11,390 bases of DNA from Bacteroidota bacterium (lineage in GTDB: Bacteria > Bacteroidota > Bacteroidia > NS11-12g > UBA955): assembly GCA_027488495.1 (NCBI GenBank), contig JAIYBO010000133.1, forward strand, positions 1 through 11,390, read 5' to 3'. A program made the position numbers and the translations under genes. The notes under the pieces are model-generated. The model made no database searches, was not told the DNA's origin, and was given only the letters and a program-made list of their open reading frames with translations. Shown piece by piece: positions 1 to 7,687 of the stretch. Positions within the stretch are counted from its first letter, which is position 1. Every line of letters starts with the position of its first letter.

Positions 1-99
1 GCCAACACCCAAAAGCAGTGGCCACAGGCGTTTGAGCGTTTCTGCTTTGTGCACCCTGAAAATGAAGGTGAACCAATCTTTGGGGTTGTAGGTGATCAT
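1..99 (-). CDS. Bestrophin-like chloride channel family protein, N-terminal fragment
   Basis: Reading the minus strand from an ATG at 99 gives 33 uninterrupted codons to the window edge, so only the N-terminus is visible. It starts MITYNPKDWFTFIFRVHKAE and continues with LKRLWPLLLGVG. The pattern of a short polar start, NPKDWF, an aromatic/hydrophobic run, a basic HKxxT segment and then the first membrane helix is typical of bacterial bestrophin homologues (RFP-TM/YneE family, inner-membrane anion channels). An in-frame stop lies 12 bases upstream of the ATG, which fixes this start. The gene is divergent from the sigma operon, with about 210 bp between the two starts. Family assignment rests on recalled similarity of a short segment. 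It cannot be confirmed without the rest of the gene. Confidence 0.72.
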   Translation of the reverse strand, partial: MITYNPKDWFTFIFRVHKAETLKRLWPLLLGVG

Positions 100-308
100 G
101 GTACAAAATTAACCATGTAGTGGTTGCGTGGCATCAATGAGTAAAAATTATCAAATTCAACCATATGGCCGTGGTTCCCAATTGTAAAAGTTCATCGCGA
201 AGATTGATTAAAGGCCTACTTAAAATAGAAATTAAATATTTTTTGAAAAGATTTTAAGTTTTTTTGGGATTTATTTAGGGTAATTCGGATTGTTGTTGTC
301 TTACCATC
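100..308. other. Divergent intergenic region between bestrophin-like gene and sigma operon
   Basis: About 210 bp that must contain promoters for both divergent units. The part nearest the sigma gene (roughly 225-280) is very AT-rich, with several T-tracts. I see no convincing paired -33/-7 Bacteroidota promoter for the plus strand; TAATTCGG at 281-288 is a loose -7 candidate. No RNA gene or clear hairpin is visible. An ECF operon that controls itself would be expected to have its own target promoter here, but I cannot pick it out from one copy. Confidence 0.5.
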
Positions 309-875
309 GTGAACGTAGAATTTACACCATCATTAACAGAATCTCAGCTACAATCGTTGTTCTACGAGAACTATGCTGATTTGTGTAGATACGCACTCAC
401 CTTTCTCGGCTCGAAAGAAGAAGCGGAAGACATCGTTCAACATATTTTTCTCAGATTTTGGGAAACCAACCAAAACAAACCACTACCGAATAACTGCAGA
501 GCGTACCTCTTCAAAACCGTTTACAGCCGCTGCCTGAATGCATTAAAACACCGAGATGTGCAGCGCAAACACGCCGAATACCATATTCTCCACTACTGGG
601 ACGCCCAAAGTGAATCAAATCCAGAATCACACGTCCAAACCAAAGAGCTGGAATTGGCGCTCGCCAATGCCCTAAATGAAATGTCGGAAACTACCCGACA
701 GACTTTCATCTTAAGTCGTTTCCACGGGCTCAGTCACAAGGAAATTGCCGAAACGCTTTCGTTTTCGCTTAAAAATGTAGAGTACCACTTACACAAAGCC
801 ATTCAAATTTTGAAAATCCGTTTCTCAACGCATGCACTCCTTTGGCTGTTATTTTTAATCATCCACCCATCATGA
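309..875 (+). CDS. ECF (sigma-70 family, FecI/RpoE-like) RNA polymerase sigma factor
   Basis: A 188-residue protein of normal length for an ECF sigma factor. Region 2 lies at about residues 15-82: LFYENYADLCRYAL, then the acidic EEAEDIVQHIFLRFWE core-binding stretch, then RAYLFKTVYSRCLNALKHR, which corresponds to the -10 recognition part. Region 4 lies at about 118-170, with a helix-turn-helix at 142-165 (SHKEIAETLSFSLKNVEYH) that would contact the -35 element. It resembles the Bacteroidota sigma-29 type subfamily, which usually pairs with FecR-like anti-sigma factors. The start is GTG; an in-frame TAG at 276-278 limits extension and no internal ATG precedes region 2. No Shine-Dalgarno is visible. 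The C-terminus is a hydrophobic tail (about 175-186) whose stop overlaps the next start by ATGA. The next gene is therefore its likely inhibitor, translated by coupling. Confidence 0.93.
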   Translation: MNVEFTPSLTESQLQSLFYENYADLCRYALTFLGSKEEAEDIVQHIFLRFWETNQNKPLPNNCRAYLFKTVYSRCLNALKHRDVQRKHAEYHILHYWDAQSESNPESHVQTKELELALANALNEMSETTRQTFILSRFHGLSHKEIAETLSFSLKNVEYHLHKAIQILKIRFSTHALLWLLFLIIHPS

Positions 876-1564
876 AAAACCAAAATACTTCTGGATCTAC
901 CAATCCCCAAGACGAATCGATTTGGCAGCTTGTCAAGCCGACCAATACTTGGACTCCCGATACCGACAAGGCATGGCAAAAGGTGTCATTAAATTTAGGG
1001 GCATCTGCTGCGTCTGCCTCTTTGCTCTCCACCACACGCATAAAAACCCTCTCCCAATTCACATTAAAAAAACTCTTATTGTGGGGTGCGGTTGGCGCTA
1101 GCATTACCGCTGGTGCTGTATACCAGGTTAGTCAATATCGAAAGAAATCGGTATTGAAAATAACAGCGAATGCAACACCAAAGACGGTTGTAACACTACC
1201 GGGACCAATCGATAAGAAGGCTGAAAATGCATCAGATGTAACATTCTTGGCATCTCCAAAATCAGCAAAAGTCACCAACAATAAAGTCGAGATCGCCCCG
1301 AGTACAAATAAAAACAACCCTGCGCTAAACAGCAAAATACTCAAATTCAAGCAAGCCGAATTACAAGTAGTTGCCGAAATCCTCAGCCAAACCTACGGTG
1401 TATCAATTAAAATTGAAAGACCTCAATTGTTGCATTGCAAACTCACCGCAACCTTCGAGAATGAGCCTCTCCAAAACATCATTGAAATAATACAGGAAAC
1501 CTTCAATATGGAAATTCACTCCGAAAAGGGAACCATTTGGTTGAAAGGAGGTAGCTGCCAATGA
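872..1564 (+). CDS. Short FecR-like anti-sigma factor with one transmembrane helix and C-terminal DUF4974-like domain
   Basis: I start this gene at the ATG at 872, not the in-frame TTG at 842, because 872-875 gives a classic ATGA overlap with the sigma gene. The product is 230 residues. Residues 1-66 form a cytoplasmic segment with a TDKAWQKV motif, typical of the sigma-binding end of Bacteroidota anti-sigma factors. Residues 67-86 (LKKLLLWGAVGASITAGAVY) are a single membrane helix followed by basic residues. Residues 87-156 are a K/T/A/P-rich linker. Residues 157-227 resemble DUF4974, the C-terminal domain of FecR proteins (KFKQAELQVVAEILSQTYGV, then TATFENEPLQNIIEII). The usual FecR beta domain between helix and DUF4974 is not recognisable, which fits the short length (family members are commonly well over 300 residues). 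Predicted role: hold the sigma factor at the inner membrane and receive a periplasmic signal through the C-terminal domain. The stop overlaps the next gene by ATGA. Confidence 0.82.
   Translation: MKNQNTSGSTNPQDESIWQLVKPTNTWTPDTDKAWQKVSLNLGASAASASLLSTTRIKTLSQFTLKKLLLWGAVGASITAGAVYQVSQYRKKSVLKITANATPKTVVTLPGPIDKKAENASDVTFLASPKSAKVTNNKVEIAPSTNKNNPALNSKILKFKQAELQVVAEILSQTYGVSIKIERPQLLHCKLTATFENEPLQNIIEIIQETFNMEIHSEKGTIWLKGGSCQ
1545..1552 (+). promoter_or_regulatory. Consensus Shine-Dalgarno site for the STN/barrel gene
   Basis: AAGGAGGT lies 8 nt before the ATG at 1561, a textbook ribosome binding site. No comparable site precedes the other genes in the window, as expected for Bacteroidota. It overlaps the last codons of the anti-sigma gene (residues KGG), so part of the match could reflect coding constraint. 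Confidence 0.7.
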
Positions 1565-3417
1565 GGATCTTATTTCTACTCATCCTTGCCCACCTAACAA
1601 CATGGTTATCTGCGCAAACAATACATCCATCATCCGCAACCCCTTCTCTCAATCAAACTTGCAACTTCATTGTTCCAGCTGGCAATACCACGATAGCCTT
1701 AGAAAAACTCGAAATTGCAACCCATCTTTATTTCTCCTATAATCCTGAAATTCTTCCCAAAATTGTGAGTGCTGATACTTGGGTTGATATTTCATTGGCC
1801 CAAGGATTGGTCAAAATGTTGGGTAAGAATTATGTTTTTCGTTTAAAGAGGAATCATTTGGTGATTCGTGCCATTGAAGAGGGGAAAATCGCAAATGGCA
1901 CTAAAGAAATTGACCCCGCAGGCCAAGTAATAGACAAGACAACCGATGAATTAATTGGATTTGATTCCCTGGGCGATACGAGCTCACTGCAAATCTTAGC
2001 AACAAAGAGCGGCGAATATTTTAACAAAACATCGACAGACACACTGCCAAATTCGAAAGACATCGATGAACCGCAATTAAAATTAATTTACCAAATCGTG
2101 AGTCCATTTGTGAAAATTGAAACGCTACTCAATAAAGATGTAATCTCTTTGAGATCTGGAAACCGATGGAATATCATCCCCAATAAAGTAATCCCAGCAG
2201 TTCACAACCACTGCCTACTCCCAGCAATGGGTTGGAATCAGTATGATAGACTCATGTTGGGTCTCGCTTTTTTCAACACAAGAAAACCGGAGCCTAAATG
2301 GCGCTATACTTTGGTGCCGATGTATTCTTTTGGACGTAAAGCTGTTTCAGGCATTTACGACGTGAGCTATAACAAAAAAGTGGGGGATCAATTCAAAAGT
2401 TTACGTGTTGGGATTAGCGCATTGACATTTCGGTTCGATAAAACAAACAAAACCTCTACCAGTCCCATTGAACCATTGTATCATGCATTTAAACCCTATG
2501 TCATGATGGAATTGAGTAGCCCCAAACGCGGAAATATTTTCTCCAGTTTTGTTGAAATTACAGGACTCATTGCTTCGCAATCCAATAGTATCTTGAATGG
2601 TATCCATGATTATTATTTCGGTTATCGATTGAATTACATTGCCTTCAAACAAGGACCTTCAACTTCTCTGGAGTTTAAAACTGGATTTGAATCGGTTCAT
2701 TTTTATAATCCATGGATGAATAATACTGTTGGCAGATTTCAAACTGAAGCGAAGTATACATGGAATTATGTATCTGTAATAAAAAAACAACGCACCGTAG
2801 AAGTCCGCGGGTTCTTGGGTACCTCATTCAATATAAGTTCTGCGCGTTCACCTGGAGTATTTGGCCCAATGCAAATTATGTTAAGCGGAGCCACAGGTAA
2901 TCAAGATGTTTTTTGTGATCAGTATTTCATTGGTCGAAGTGCAGGGGCATCAAGTTACAATAACGCATTGGCAGGTCCATATGATTATACCACTGGCGGA
3001 CAGCAACGCATGGATAATATGGGGGGAATGGGGACGGCGACATTCGTAGGGTCATCTGGCATGTTAGGCTCAGTCAATGTTTCCGTGGGATTACCCAAAG
3101 TGCCATCAATAATTCGCTTGTTTTTCGACGGGGCCTTGCAAGCGTCACAACAGATTCAATATTCGAATTTTGCACCAATGAGATTTGGGTCCTCTTTTTA
3201 CGATGCAGGGATCATGTTAAGGACAGGTATTTTGAAAATATCGCTTCCGTTATTGATGAACGAAAATTTGGCAAAATCCTTGGGAACTATAGATAGAACC
3301 AGCCCCATACCTGAATTTGTAATGCCTACTTACAAGCAGCAATTGCAGCGAGGAATACGATTTAGTTTAAACATTCCGCTCAATTCTGGATTGATGTTGC
3401 AACCATTAAGCAAATAG
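1561..3417 (+). CDS. Secreted STN-domain protein with C-terminal outer-membrane beta-barrel-like region (putative surface-signalling transducer)
   Basis: A 618-residue protein with a signal peptide at 1-19 (cleavage after SAQ). Residues 34-104 resemble an STN domain, the short secretin/TonB N-terminal domain that touches the FecR C-terminus in cell-surface signalling: NFIVPAGNTTIALEKLEIAT, then the ISLAQGLVKMLGKNYVFRLK pattern. Residues 105-200 are a poorly conserved linker. From about 224 to the end there are alternating aromatic/hydrophobic strands beginning GWNQYDRLMLGLAFFN and closing QRGIRFSLNIPLN. This matches the barrel-like C-terminal region I associate with Bacteroidota M1-type (gluzincin) peptidases. 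No HExxH zinc motif, TonB-dependent-receptor plug or carboxypeptidase-like repeat is visible. It is coupled by ATGA to the anti-sigma gene and has its own strong Shine-Dalgarno. I infer an outer-membrane transducer that signals to the anti-sigma factor. A passive barrel carried in the operon is the alternative. Confidence 0.75.
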   Translation: MRILFLLILAHLTTWLSAQTIHPSSATPSLNQTCNFIVPAGNTTIALEKLEIATHLYFSYNPEILPKIVSADTWVDISLAQGLVKMLGKNYVFRLKRNHLVIRAIEEGKIANGTKEIDPAGQVIDKTTDELIGFDSLGDTSSLQILATKSGEYFNKTSTDTLPNSKDIDEPQLKLIYQIVSPFVKIETLLNKDVISLRSGNRWNIIPNKVIPAVHNHCLLPAMGWNQYDRLMLGLAFFNTRKPEPKWRYTLVPMYSFGRKAVSGIYDVSYNKKVGDQFKSLRVGISALTFRFDKTNKTSTSPIEPLYHAFKPYVMMELSSPKRGNIFSSFVEITGLIASQSNSILNGIHDYYFGYRLNYIAFKQGPSTSLEFKTGFESVHFYNPWMNNTVGRFQTEAKYTWNYVSVIKKQRTVEVRGFLGTSFNISSARSPGVFGPMQIMLSGATGNQDVFCDQYFIGRSAGASSYNNALAGPYDYTTGGQQRMDNMGGMGTATFVGSSGMLGSVNVSVGLPKVPSIIRLFFDGALQASQQIQYSNFAPMRFGSSFYDAGIMLRTGILKISLPLLMNENLAKSLGTIDRTSPIPEFVMPTYKQQLQRGIRFSLNIPLNSGLMLQPLSK

Positions 3418-3644
3418 CGGACTAATTACTCAACACAACAATCACGTATTTCAATATGATATGATGCTTACGATAAATTCCAATCCCTACAATCTATACA
3501 TAAGATAGGTCCTACCAAATATTTAGAAATTAAAACTTGAAATTGATAAGTAGAATCTAACCAAGTTCGAAAAAGGGGCTACTTGCAGTTTTTATAAATA
3601 ATAAGATATAAAAAAGACATTGAGTACACGCGTTTCATTATTAA

Positions 3645-3676
3645 TTGCTGCGATCTTGATTGTCAAATTAGTTTAA
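3645..3676 (+). promoter_or_regulatory. Candidate Bacteroidota-type promoter for the PKD-like T9SS gene
   Basis: TTGC at 3645-3648 and TAGTTTAA at 3669-3676 are separated by 20 nt. This approximates the Bacteroidota -33 (TTTG) and -7 (TAnnTTTG) elements and would start transcription a few bases before the ATG at 3690. Both boxes are imperfect. The rest of the 272-bp gap 3418-3689 shows no gene, RNA or clear terminator. Confidence 0.3.
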
Positions 3677-3689
3677 ACTGTTAAAAATC

Positions 3690-4565
3690 ATGATGAAAAA
3701 AATTGCTTTTTTATGCTTGCTACTGCTTTGCTTAATAACAGTAAACGCAAAATGTGATTGGGGGAACATCCAAATTCGTCAATGGAATCAATTGAATAAA
3801 TATAGATGGACCATAACTGGTGACAAATTGGATAATCCTTGTGTCAGTTATTTGTTTACAGTGGTCAATGATCAGAACTTACAGATAGATACGGTATATT
3901 CAAATAGCGGTGTTTATGAATTAGAAACCAGTAAAAAGGGGAATTATAAAATTTACTTTAAAGTTTTGAATGTTTGTGAAGAGTGCGATACAACTATTTA
4001 TCGAGAGATTAACGTCAACAACAAAGTAAATCCCAGTTACTATTGGGGCTACTCTATGTTGAGTACGACTGGTCCTTTTGGATGGTGCCTTGATAGTGTT
4101 TTTTTTGTAATGGATCACGGACCTTGGCGAGTTGACGATACTTGTTTTCAGTGGTATTCTTATTTATGGAAAGGAAGTAAGTTGGATTCATTGACTGTTG
4201 CGAAATTCCAAAAGATGAGAGATTCTACAATGCTCATATATTTCGACTTCCATGACAGTGATTTGCTTTGGAAAAAAGGTCCAGGTATAGAGGCGTTCAT
4301 TGTTGGTCATAAATTCCGAAATAAAGGAAATTATTTGATAGCCTGTCAGTGGTACGATAGATGTTCAGGTCAAAATACTTTTGCTATGGGTAGGATTAAT
4401 ATTGATAAATGTATAGCCTTAGGAACATCAGACTTAATAAAACCCGAACCAAAACTTATTGGAATGTATGATATGCTGGGTAGGCCTGTGAAGCATGTCA
4501 GAAAAGATGAAGTTATGATTCTTCTTTACGACGATGGTTCCAAGAAGAAGATCATATCACAGTAA
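3690..4565 (+). CDS. Secreted protein with two PKD-like modules and a short T9SS-type C-terminal signal
   Basis: A 291-residue protein with a signal peptide at about 1-20 (KKIAFLCLLLLCLITVNA). The mature part appears internally duplicated. Residues 22-110 contain WNQLNKYRWTITGDKLD and end KGNYKIYFKVLNVCEECDTT. Residues 152-241 contain CFQWYSYLWKGSKLD and end KGNYLIACQWYDRCSGQNT. The shared Wx(2-3)YxW, GxxLD and KGNYxI...C pattern suggests two PKD/Ig-like beta-sandwich modules. Residues 257-291 read IGMYDMLGRPVK, then LLYDDGSKKKII, a short variant of the T9SS sorting signal ('DxLGRxv ... DDGxxxK') instead of the common YPNP type. Such proteins would be exported by Sec, then secreted or anchored at the surface by T9SS. 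ATG at 3690 is followed at once by a second in-frame ATG, so the start could shift by one codon. Ligand or function unknown. Confidence 0.72.
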   Translation: MMKKIAFLCLLLLCLITVNAKCDWGNIQIRQWNQLNKYRWTITGDKLDNPCVSYLFTVVNDQNLQIDTVYSNSGVYELETSKKGNYKIYFKVLNVCEECDTTIYREINVNNKVNPSYYWGYSMLSTTGPFGWCLDSVFFVMDHGPWRVDDTCFQWYSYLWKGSKLDSLTVAKFQKMRDSTMLIYFDFHDSDLLWKKGPGIEAFIVGHKFRNKGNYLIACQWYDRCSGQNTFAMGRINIDKCIALGTSDLIKPEPKLIGMYDMLGRPVKHVRKDEVMILLYDDGSKKKIISQ

Positions 4566-4702
4566 TGTATTCGTACCTGAAATCCTGCGTCGCAATTCAA
4601 CAGCCAAAAATATTGTCACAAATTTGAAAATTCTATAAACAGCAACCCCTTCTATCAACGCCAACTATCAATATATCAATTAAAATTTCATTAAATCGCA
4701 CT

Positions 4703-6451
4703 ATGACCATGGTATACAATCCAAAAACAAGAACCCAAAAACGCAACCCTTTGATGGGATTATTCGTCCTGGTTTTAATTTATTTACTGACTCCAAACTT
4801 GGGTAAAGCACAATGCCAACAATACAACCTAAACATCAGTTACGACAAGCAAATGATGCACGTCACACCCGAATTGACGCATAACGGCGCCTTTACGTAC
4901 AAAGGTGTTTGGTATAAGGACTCCATTGCAATCGATCAGAAAAAATATACACAAAACACATCGCCTGAATACAAATGTTTGATTTTCAAATACAACAATG
5001 CAGGCGATATCGTGGCGCAAATTGACTTGATTTTGCCATTCCCGTTTACTAACCCAAATCTTCGCATAGATCCGTCCACTGGTGGCTTAGTGTATGTTCT
5101 GACTGTGTACAACAAGATTTACAAATTAAGCAATACATTGAGCGTGGATGCGACAAACAAATCTGTTACCGGTATCGTGCTCATCGACTCAAATCTTAGT
5201 GGCGTGCAATTTGTCAAAATCGGCGAAACAACCAACAAGCAAAGAATTCGAGAAGGAGAAAACGATATTTATTGTACGAAGACAGGCGCAACGATGTTAA
5301 TGATAGTCGATAAACCCGTTTATTTGAACAACGGCGATTCCATCAAGCCGAGCAGCGTGGTTGATATTTATTCTTTGCAGTTAGACAATAAATTTAATGT
5401 CACTAAGACGAATCTACTTGCCCAAAAGAGCTCTTTCGTCAGAACATATGGCATGCTAAATACGCCTCACGGATTTTACTATTTTATCAAATATTTTGCG
5501 AATATCACTGTTCCAAGCACCAAGCAAACGTATTCTAATGCCTTGAAGAAACTCTTGCCGGGTTCTGGATTCGATGGGTATGACTTTCTTGTAATCAAAG
5601 AGGTGAACAATCGCGTTGAATCCAGTTACACCATTGGATGTCCTAGCACAGTTGAGCCCATAGGAATGACAAGCCGGTTATTTTATGCCAATGAACGATT
5701 TTACTTCCCACACAATAATGCTGGACAAAATATGTACGATAACAAAATGCGTCAATTCTCGACTTCGATGCCGGAAAGAAATGCGCTAGCCATTTTTGAT
5801 ACAGCATTCAGACTAACTAACTTGAAAGCTTTCGATGATAAATCTGAATACACGAGTGTGCGTACGGGATTTTTTGCATCTTCACCCAACGAATTTACCC
5901 TCACGGCGAGCACGGACAGTGCTTTTACATTCAATGGGTCAAGCTATACTCCTCAGAAAAAAGTCAATCCCACATTCATGAATGTGATTTATTCAGTTAA
6001 AGGAGATTCAATATACTACAAATGGTCACAAAATACAGAAAATTACAAGTGTCTCTTCTCAGACCTAACTGGACAATCAGCCACATTCAACTTGTTTGCT
6101 TATCCAGGTAAGACTGTCACATCCATCAACAACATGTCGTTAAAAACGGCTGTGTACAAACAGAATATGTGGATTGTGAAAGTTTGTATACCAGAACTTG
6201 CGAGACATGAAATTGAAAGCCACTTGATTGCTTTGTATCCAAATCCGGTCAATCAAGGTGTTTTGCATTTTGAGGCTACGCAACCAATACAAACCATCCT
6301 TGTGATGAACATGCAAGGACAAATCGTTATTGAGCAAACACCGAAGGCAATTAGAACTACATTAAATACAGAAAAGCTTCCCGCAGGCAATTATTTCGTT
6401 CTCACCCAATTCGCAGATTACACAAGTACCCAAAAAATCATTGTATATTAA
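4703..6451 (+). CDS. T9SS type A sorting domain-containing secreted protein of unknown function
   Basis: A 582-residue protein. The hydrophobic core of the signal peptide (MGLFVLVLIYLL) ends before KAQ at about residue 37. A basic N-terminal extension of about 15 residues precedes it, and a second ATG lies two codons in. The C-terminal 74 residues (509-582) are a clear type A T9SS sorting domain: YPNPVNQGVLHF, then MNMQGQIV, then LPAGNYFV and a basic end QKIIVY. The roughly 470 residues between are rich in short beta-strand-like segments with aromatic and Asp/Asn turns, compatible with a beta-propeller, but I recognise no named domain and no catalytic motif. It stands alone: 137 nt separate it from the upstream gene and 178 nt from the next, with no overlap. 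The 137-nt and 178-nt gaps contain no obvious terminator. Confidence 0.82.
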   Translation: MTMVYNPKTRTQKRNPLMGLFVLVLIYLLTPNLGKAQCQQYNLNISYDKQMMHVTPELTHNGAFTYKGVWYKDSIAIDQKKYTQNTSPEYKCLIFKYNNAGDIVAQIDLILPFPFTNPNLRIDPSTGGLVYVLTVYNKIYKLSNTLSVDATNKSVTGIVLIDSNLSGVQFVKIGETTNKQRIREGENDIYCTKTGATMLMIVDKPVYLNNGDSIKPSSVVDIYSLQLDNKFNVTKTNLLAQKSSFVRTYGMLNTPHGFYYFIKYFANITVPSTKQTYSNALKKLLPGSGFDGYDFLVIKEVNNRVESSYTIGCPSTVEPIGMTSRLFYANERFYFPHNNAGQNMYDNKMRQFSTSMPERNALAIFDTAFRLTNLKAFDDKSEYTSVRTGFFASSPNEFTLTASTDSAFTFNGSSYTPQKKVNPTFMNVIYSVKGDSIYYKWSQNTENYKCLFSDLTGQSATFNLFAYPGKTVTSINNMSLKTAVYKQNMWIVKVCIPELARHEIESHLIALYPNPVNQGVLHFEATQPIQTILVMNMQGQIVIEQTPKAIRTTLNTEKLPAGNYFVLTQFADYTSTQKIIVY

Positions 6452-6601
6452 GGTATTTCCTCTCCGTACACATGATTGAGATCACGAGAATCTTATCTGA
6501 ACCAATTTGTAAATCGTAGATGAGTAGGCAAAGGATTGCAATCTATAGATCGGTTTGTTATGATTTTTATCGAATAATGGCCTTTCCTAGTGGGCGAGTG
6601 T

Positions 6602-6609
6602 TAATTTTG
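6602..6609 (+). promoter_or_regulatory. Candidate -7 promoter element for the PCMD-like gene
   Basis: TAATTTTG matches the Bacteroidota -7 consensus TAnnTTTG exactly and lies 20 nt before the ATG at 6630. No good TTTG box sits about 20 nt further upstream, so the call rests on one element. Confidence 0.35.
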
Positions 6610-6629
6610 AAGGGATAAAAATTCGATTT

Positions 6630-7589
6630 ATGAAAAAAATAATTTTAGCAATGTGTTTGTTTCTGGCTTCACTCGGTGTTGCAAACGCGCAAACAATCAT
6701 TAAGAATGGTGGATTAGAAAATTGGAGAAGCAGCAAATTGTTGTTCAATTTCACAGCGAGTTTAGAGACGCCCCAAGGATGGAGCACATTTGATTCGGTG
6801 TTTAATATTATTAACTTTATTTCTGGTCAGAATACACAGGTTACCAATTTGGTAAAAAAGAGCACCACAATAAAGAACTCTGGATTGGCATCGGCGCAAT
6901 TAACAACAAAATCATTCAGTGATTTGGGGTTGATGCCAGGATATTTGACCAATGCCAAGTTGACCGTGGATGCAAATTTTGATTTCAATTTTTCGGGTGG
7001 TGAAGTGTTGGCATCGAAACCCATTGTTGCCAGTGCGATGGTGAACTACAAGCCAGCGTCGGTTTATGATTCGGCCAATTTGTATGTTGAAGTAATCAAT
7101 ACTACGTTGGGTTTGGACTCTATCATTGGTTATGGTTTTAGTACTTTCGCTGGGACAACCAATTTTACCCAAATTGATATTCCCATTATTTATGAGGATA
7201 ATACTCTCACTGCCAATTTGTTGCGTTACTATTTTGTGAGCAGTTATGTAGATGATACTACTGAATCGAACATGTTAAATAGTACTTTGTATGTAGATGA
7301 TGTGACATATACTACGGTTAAAAGTGAAACTTATGCTTTGATGAGTGAGATGAATGTGGCTTGTTATCCCAATCCAACTACTGAGATGGTAACAGTTACT
7401 GCTGCATCAGGAAATTCATTGATTTGTGAAATTTATTCATCAACGGGGCAGTTGATGATGGTGAAGCCATTTGATGGTTCTACTTCTATCAATGTGTCTG
7501 ATTGGTCGGCCGGTGTATACACTTACAACGTAAGGAATCAATCGAAAATTATTGTTGGCCATGGGCAGTTGGCCGTGATTCGTCCTTAA
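6630..7589 (+). CDS. PCMD-like (putative carbohydrate-binding jelly-roll) secreted protein with T9SS type A sorting domain
   Basis: A 319-residue protein with a signal peptide at 1-20 (MKKIILAMCLFLASLGVANA, then Q). Residues 22-228 follow the pattern of Bacteroidota lectin/PCMD-like domains: an opening NGGLENW, then PQGWSTF, GLASAQLTT, PGYLTNAK, KPIVASAMVNYKP followed by DSANLYVEV, FTQIDIPIIYED and the closing strand LYVDDVTYT. Family members are thought to be beta-sandwiches linked to carbohydrate handling; no catalytic residues are known to me. Residues 245-319 are a T9SS type A sorting domain: CYPNPTTEMVTV, IYSSTGQLM and WSAGVYTYNV. It is therefore predicted to be secreted or surface attached. 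It has its own candidate promoter and ends 25 nt before a strong terminator, so it looks monocistronic. The domain name is by pattern recall and less certain than the sorting signal. Confidence 0.78.
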   Translation: MKKIILAMCLFLASLGVANAQTIIKNGGLENWRSSKLLFNFTASLETPQGWSTFDSVFNIINFISGQNTQVTNLVKKSTTIKNSGLASAQLTTKSFSDLGLMPGYLTNAKLTVDANFDFNFSGGEVLASKPIVASAMVNYKPASVYDSANLYVEVINTTLGLDSIIGYGFSTFAGTTNFTQIDIPIIYEDNTLTANLLRYYFVSSYVDDTTESNMLNSTLYVDDVTYTTVKSETYALMSEMNVACYPNPTTEMVTVTAASGNSLICEIYSSTGQLMMVKPFDGSTSINVSDWSAGVYTYNVRNQSKIIVGHGQLAVIRP

Positions 7590-7614
7590 TTGAAATATTA
7601 TCTAAAAAGTTCTG

Positions 7615-7652
7615 AATAAAAAAGCCCCTCGTTTGAAACGAGGGGCTTTTTT
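7615..7652 (+). terminator. Strong intrinsic terminator, copy 1 of a repeated palindrome
   Basis: A perfect hairpin, GCCCCTCG and CGAGGGGC around a TTTGAAA loop (7624-7646), is flanked by six A on the left and six T on the right. It can work on both strands and directly follows the PCMD-like gene. The same palindrome recurs at 11322-11361. Confidence 0.92.
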
Positions 7653-7687
7653 ATGGATAAAATTGATTTTTTATATATGTTTGCTTT

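Noticed and set aside
102..115. TAATTTTG box on the minus strand upstream of the bestrophin-like gene as its promoter
   Set aside because: It ends only 4 nt before the ATG and lacks a partner box at the right distance.
842..871. TTG start extending the anti-sigma gene by ten codons into the sigma gene
   Set aside because: The ATG at 872 gives a standard ATGA coupled start, repeated at the next gene junction; the extra residues look like nothing in the family.
859..1350. Minus-strand open frames across the anti-sigma gene
   Set aside because: Shadows of a well-supported plus-strand gene; no domain or start-site support.
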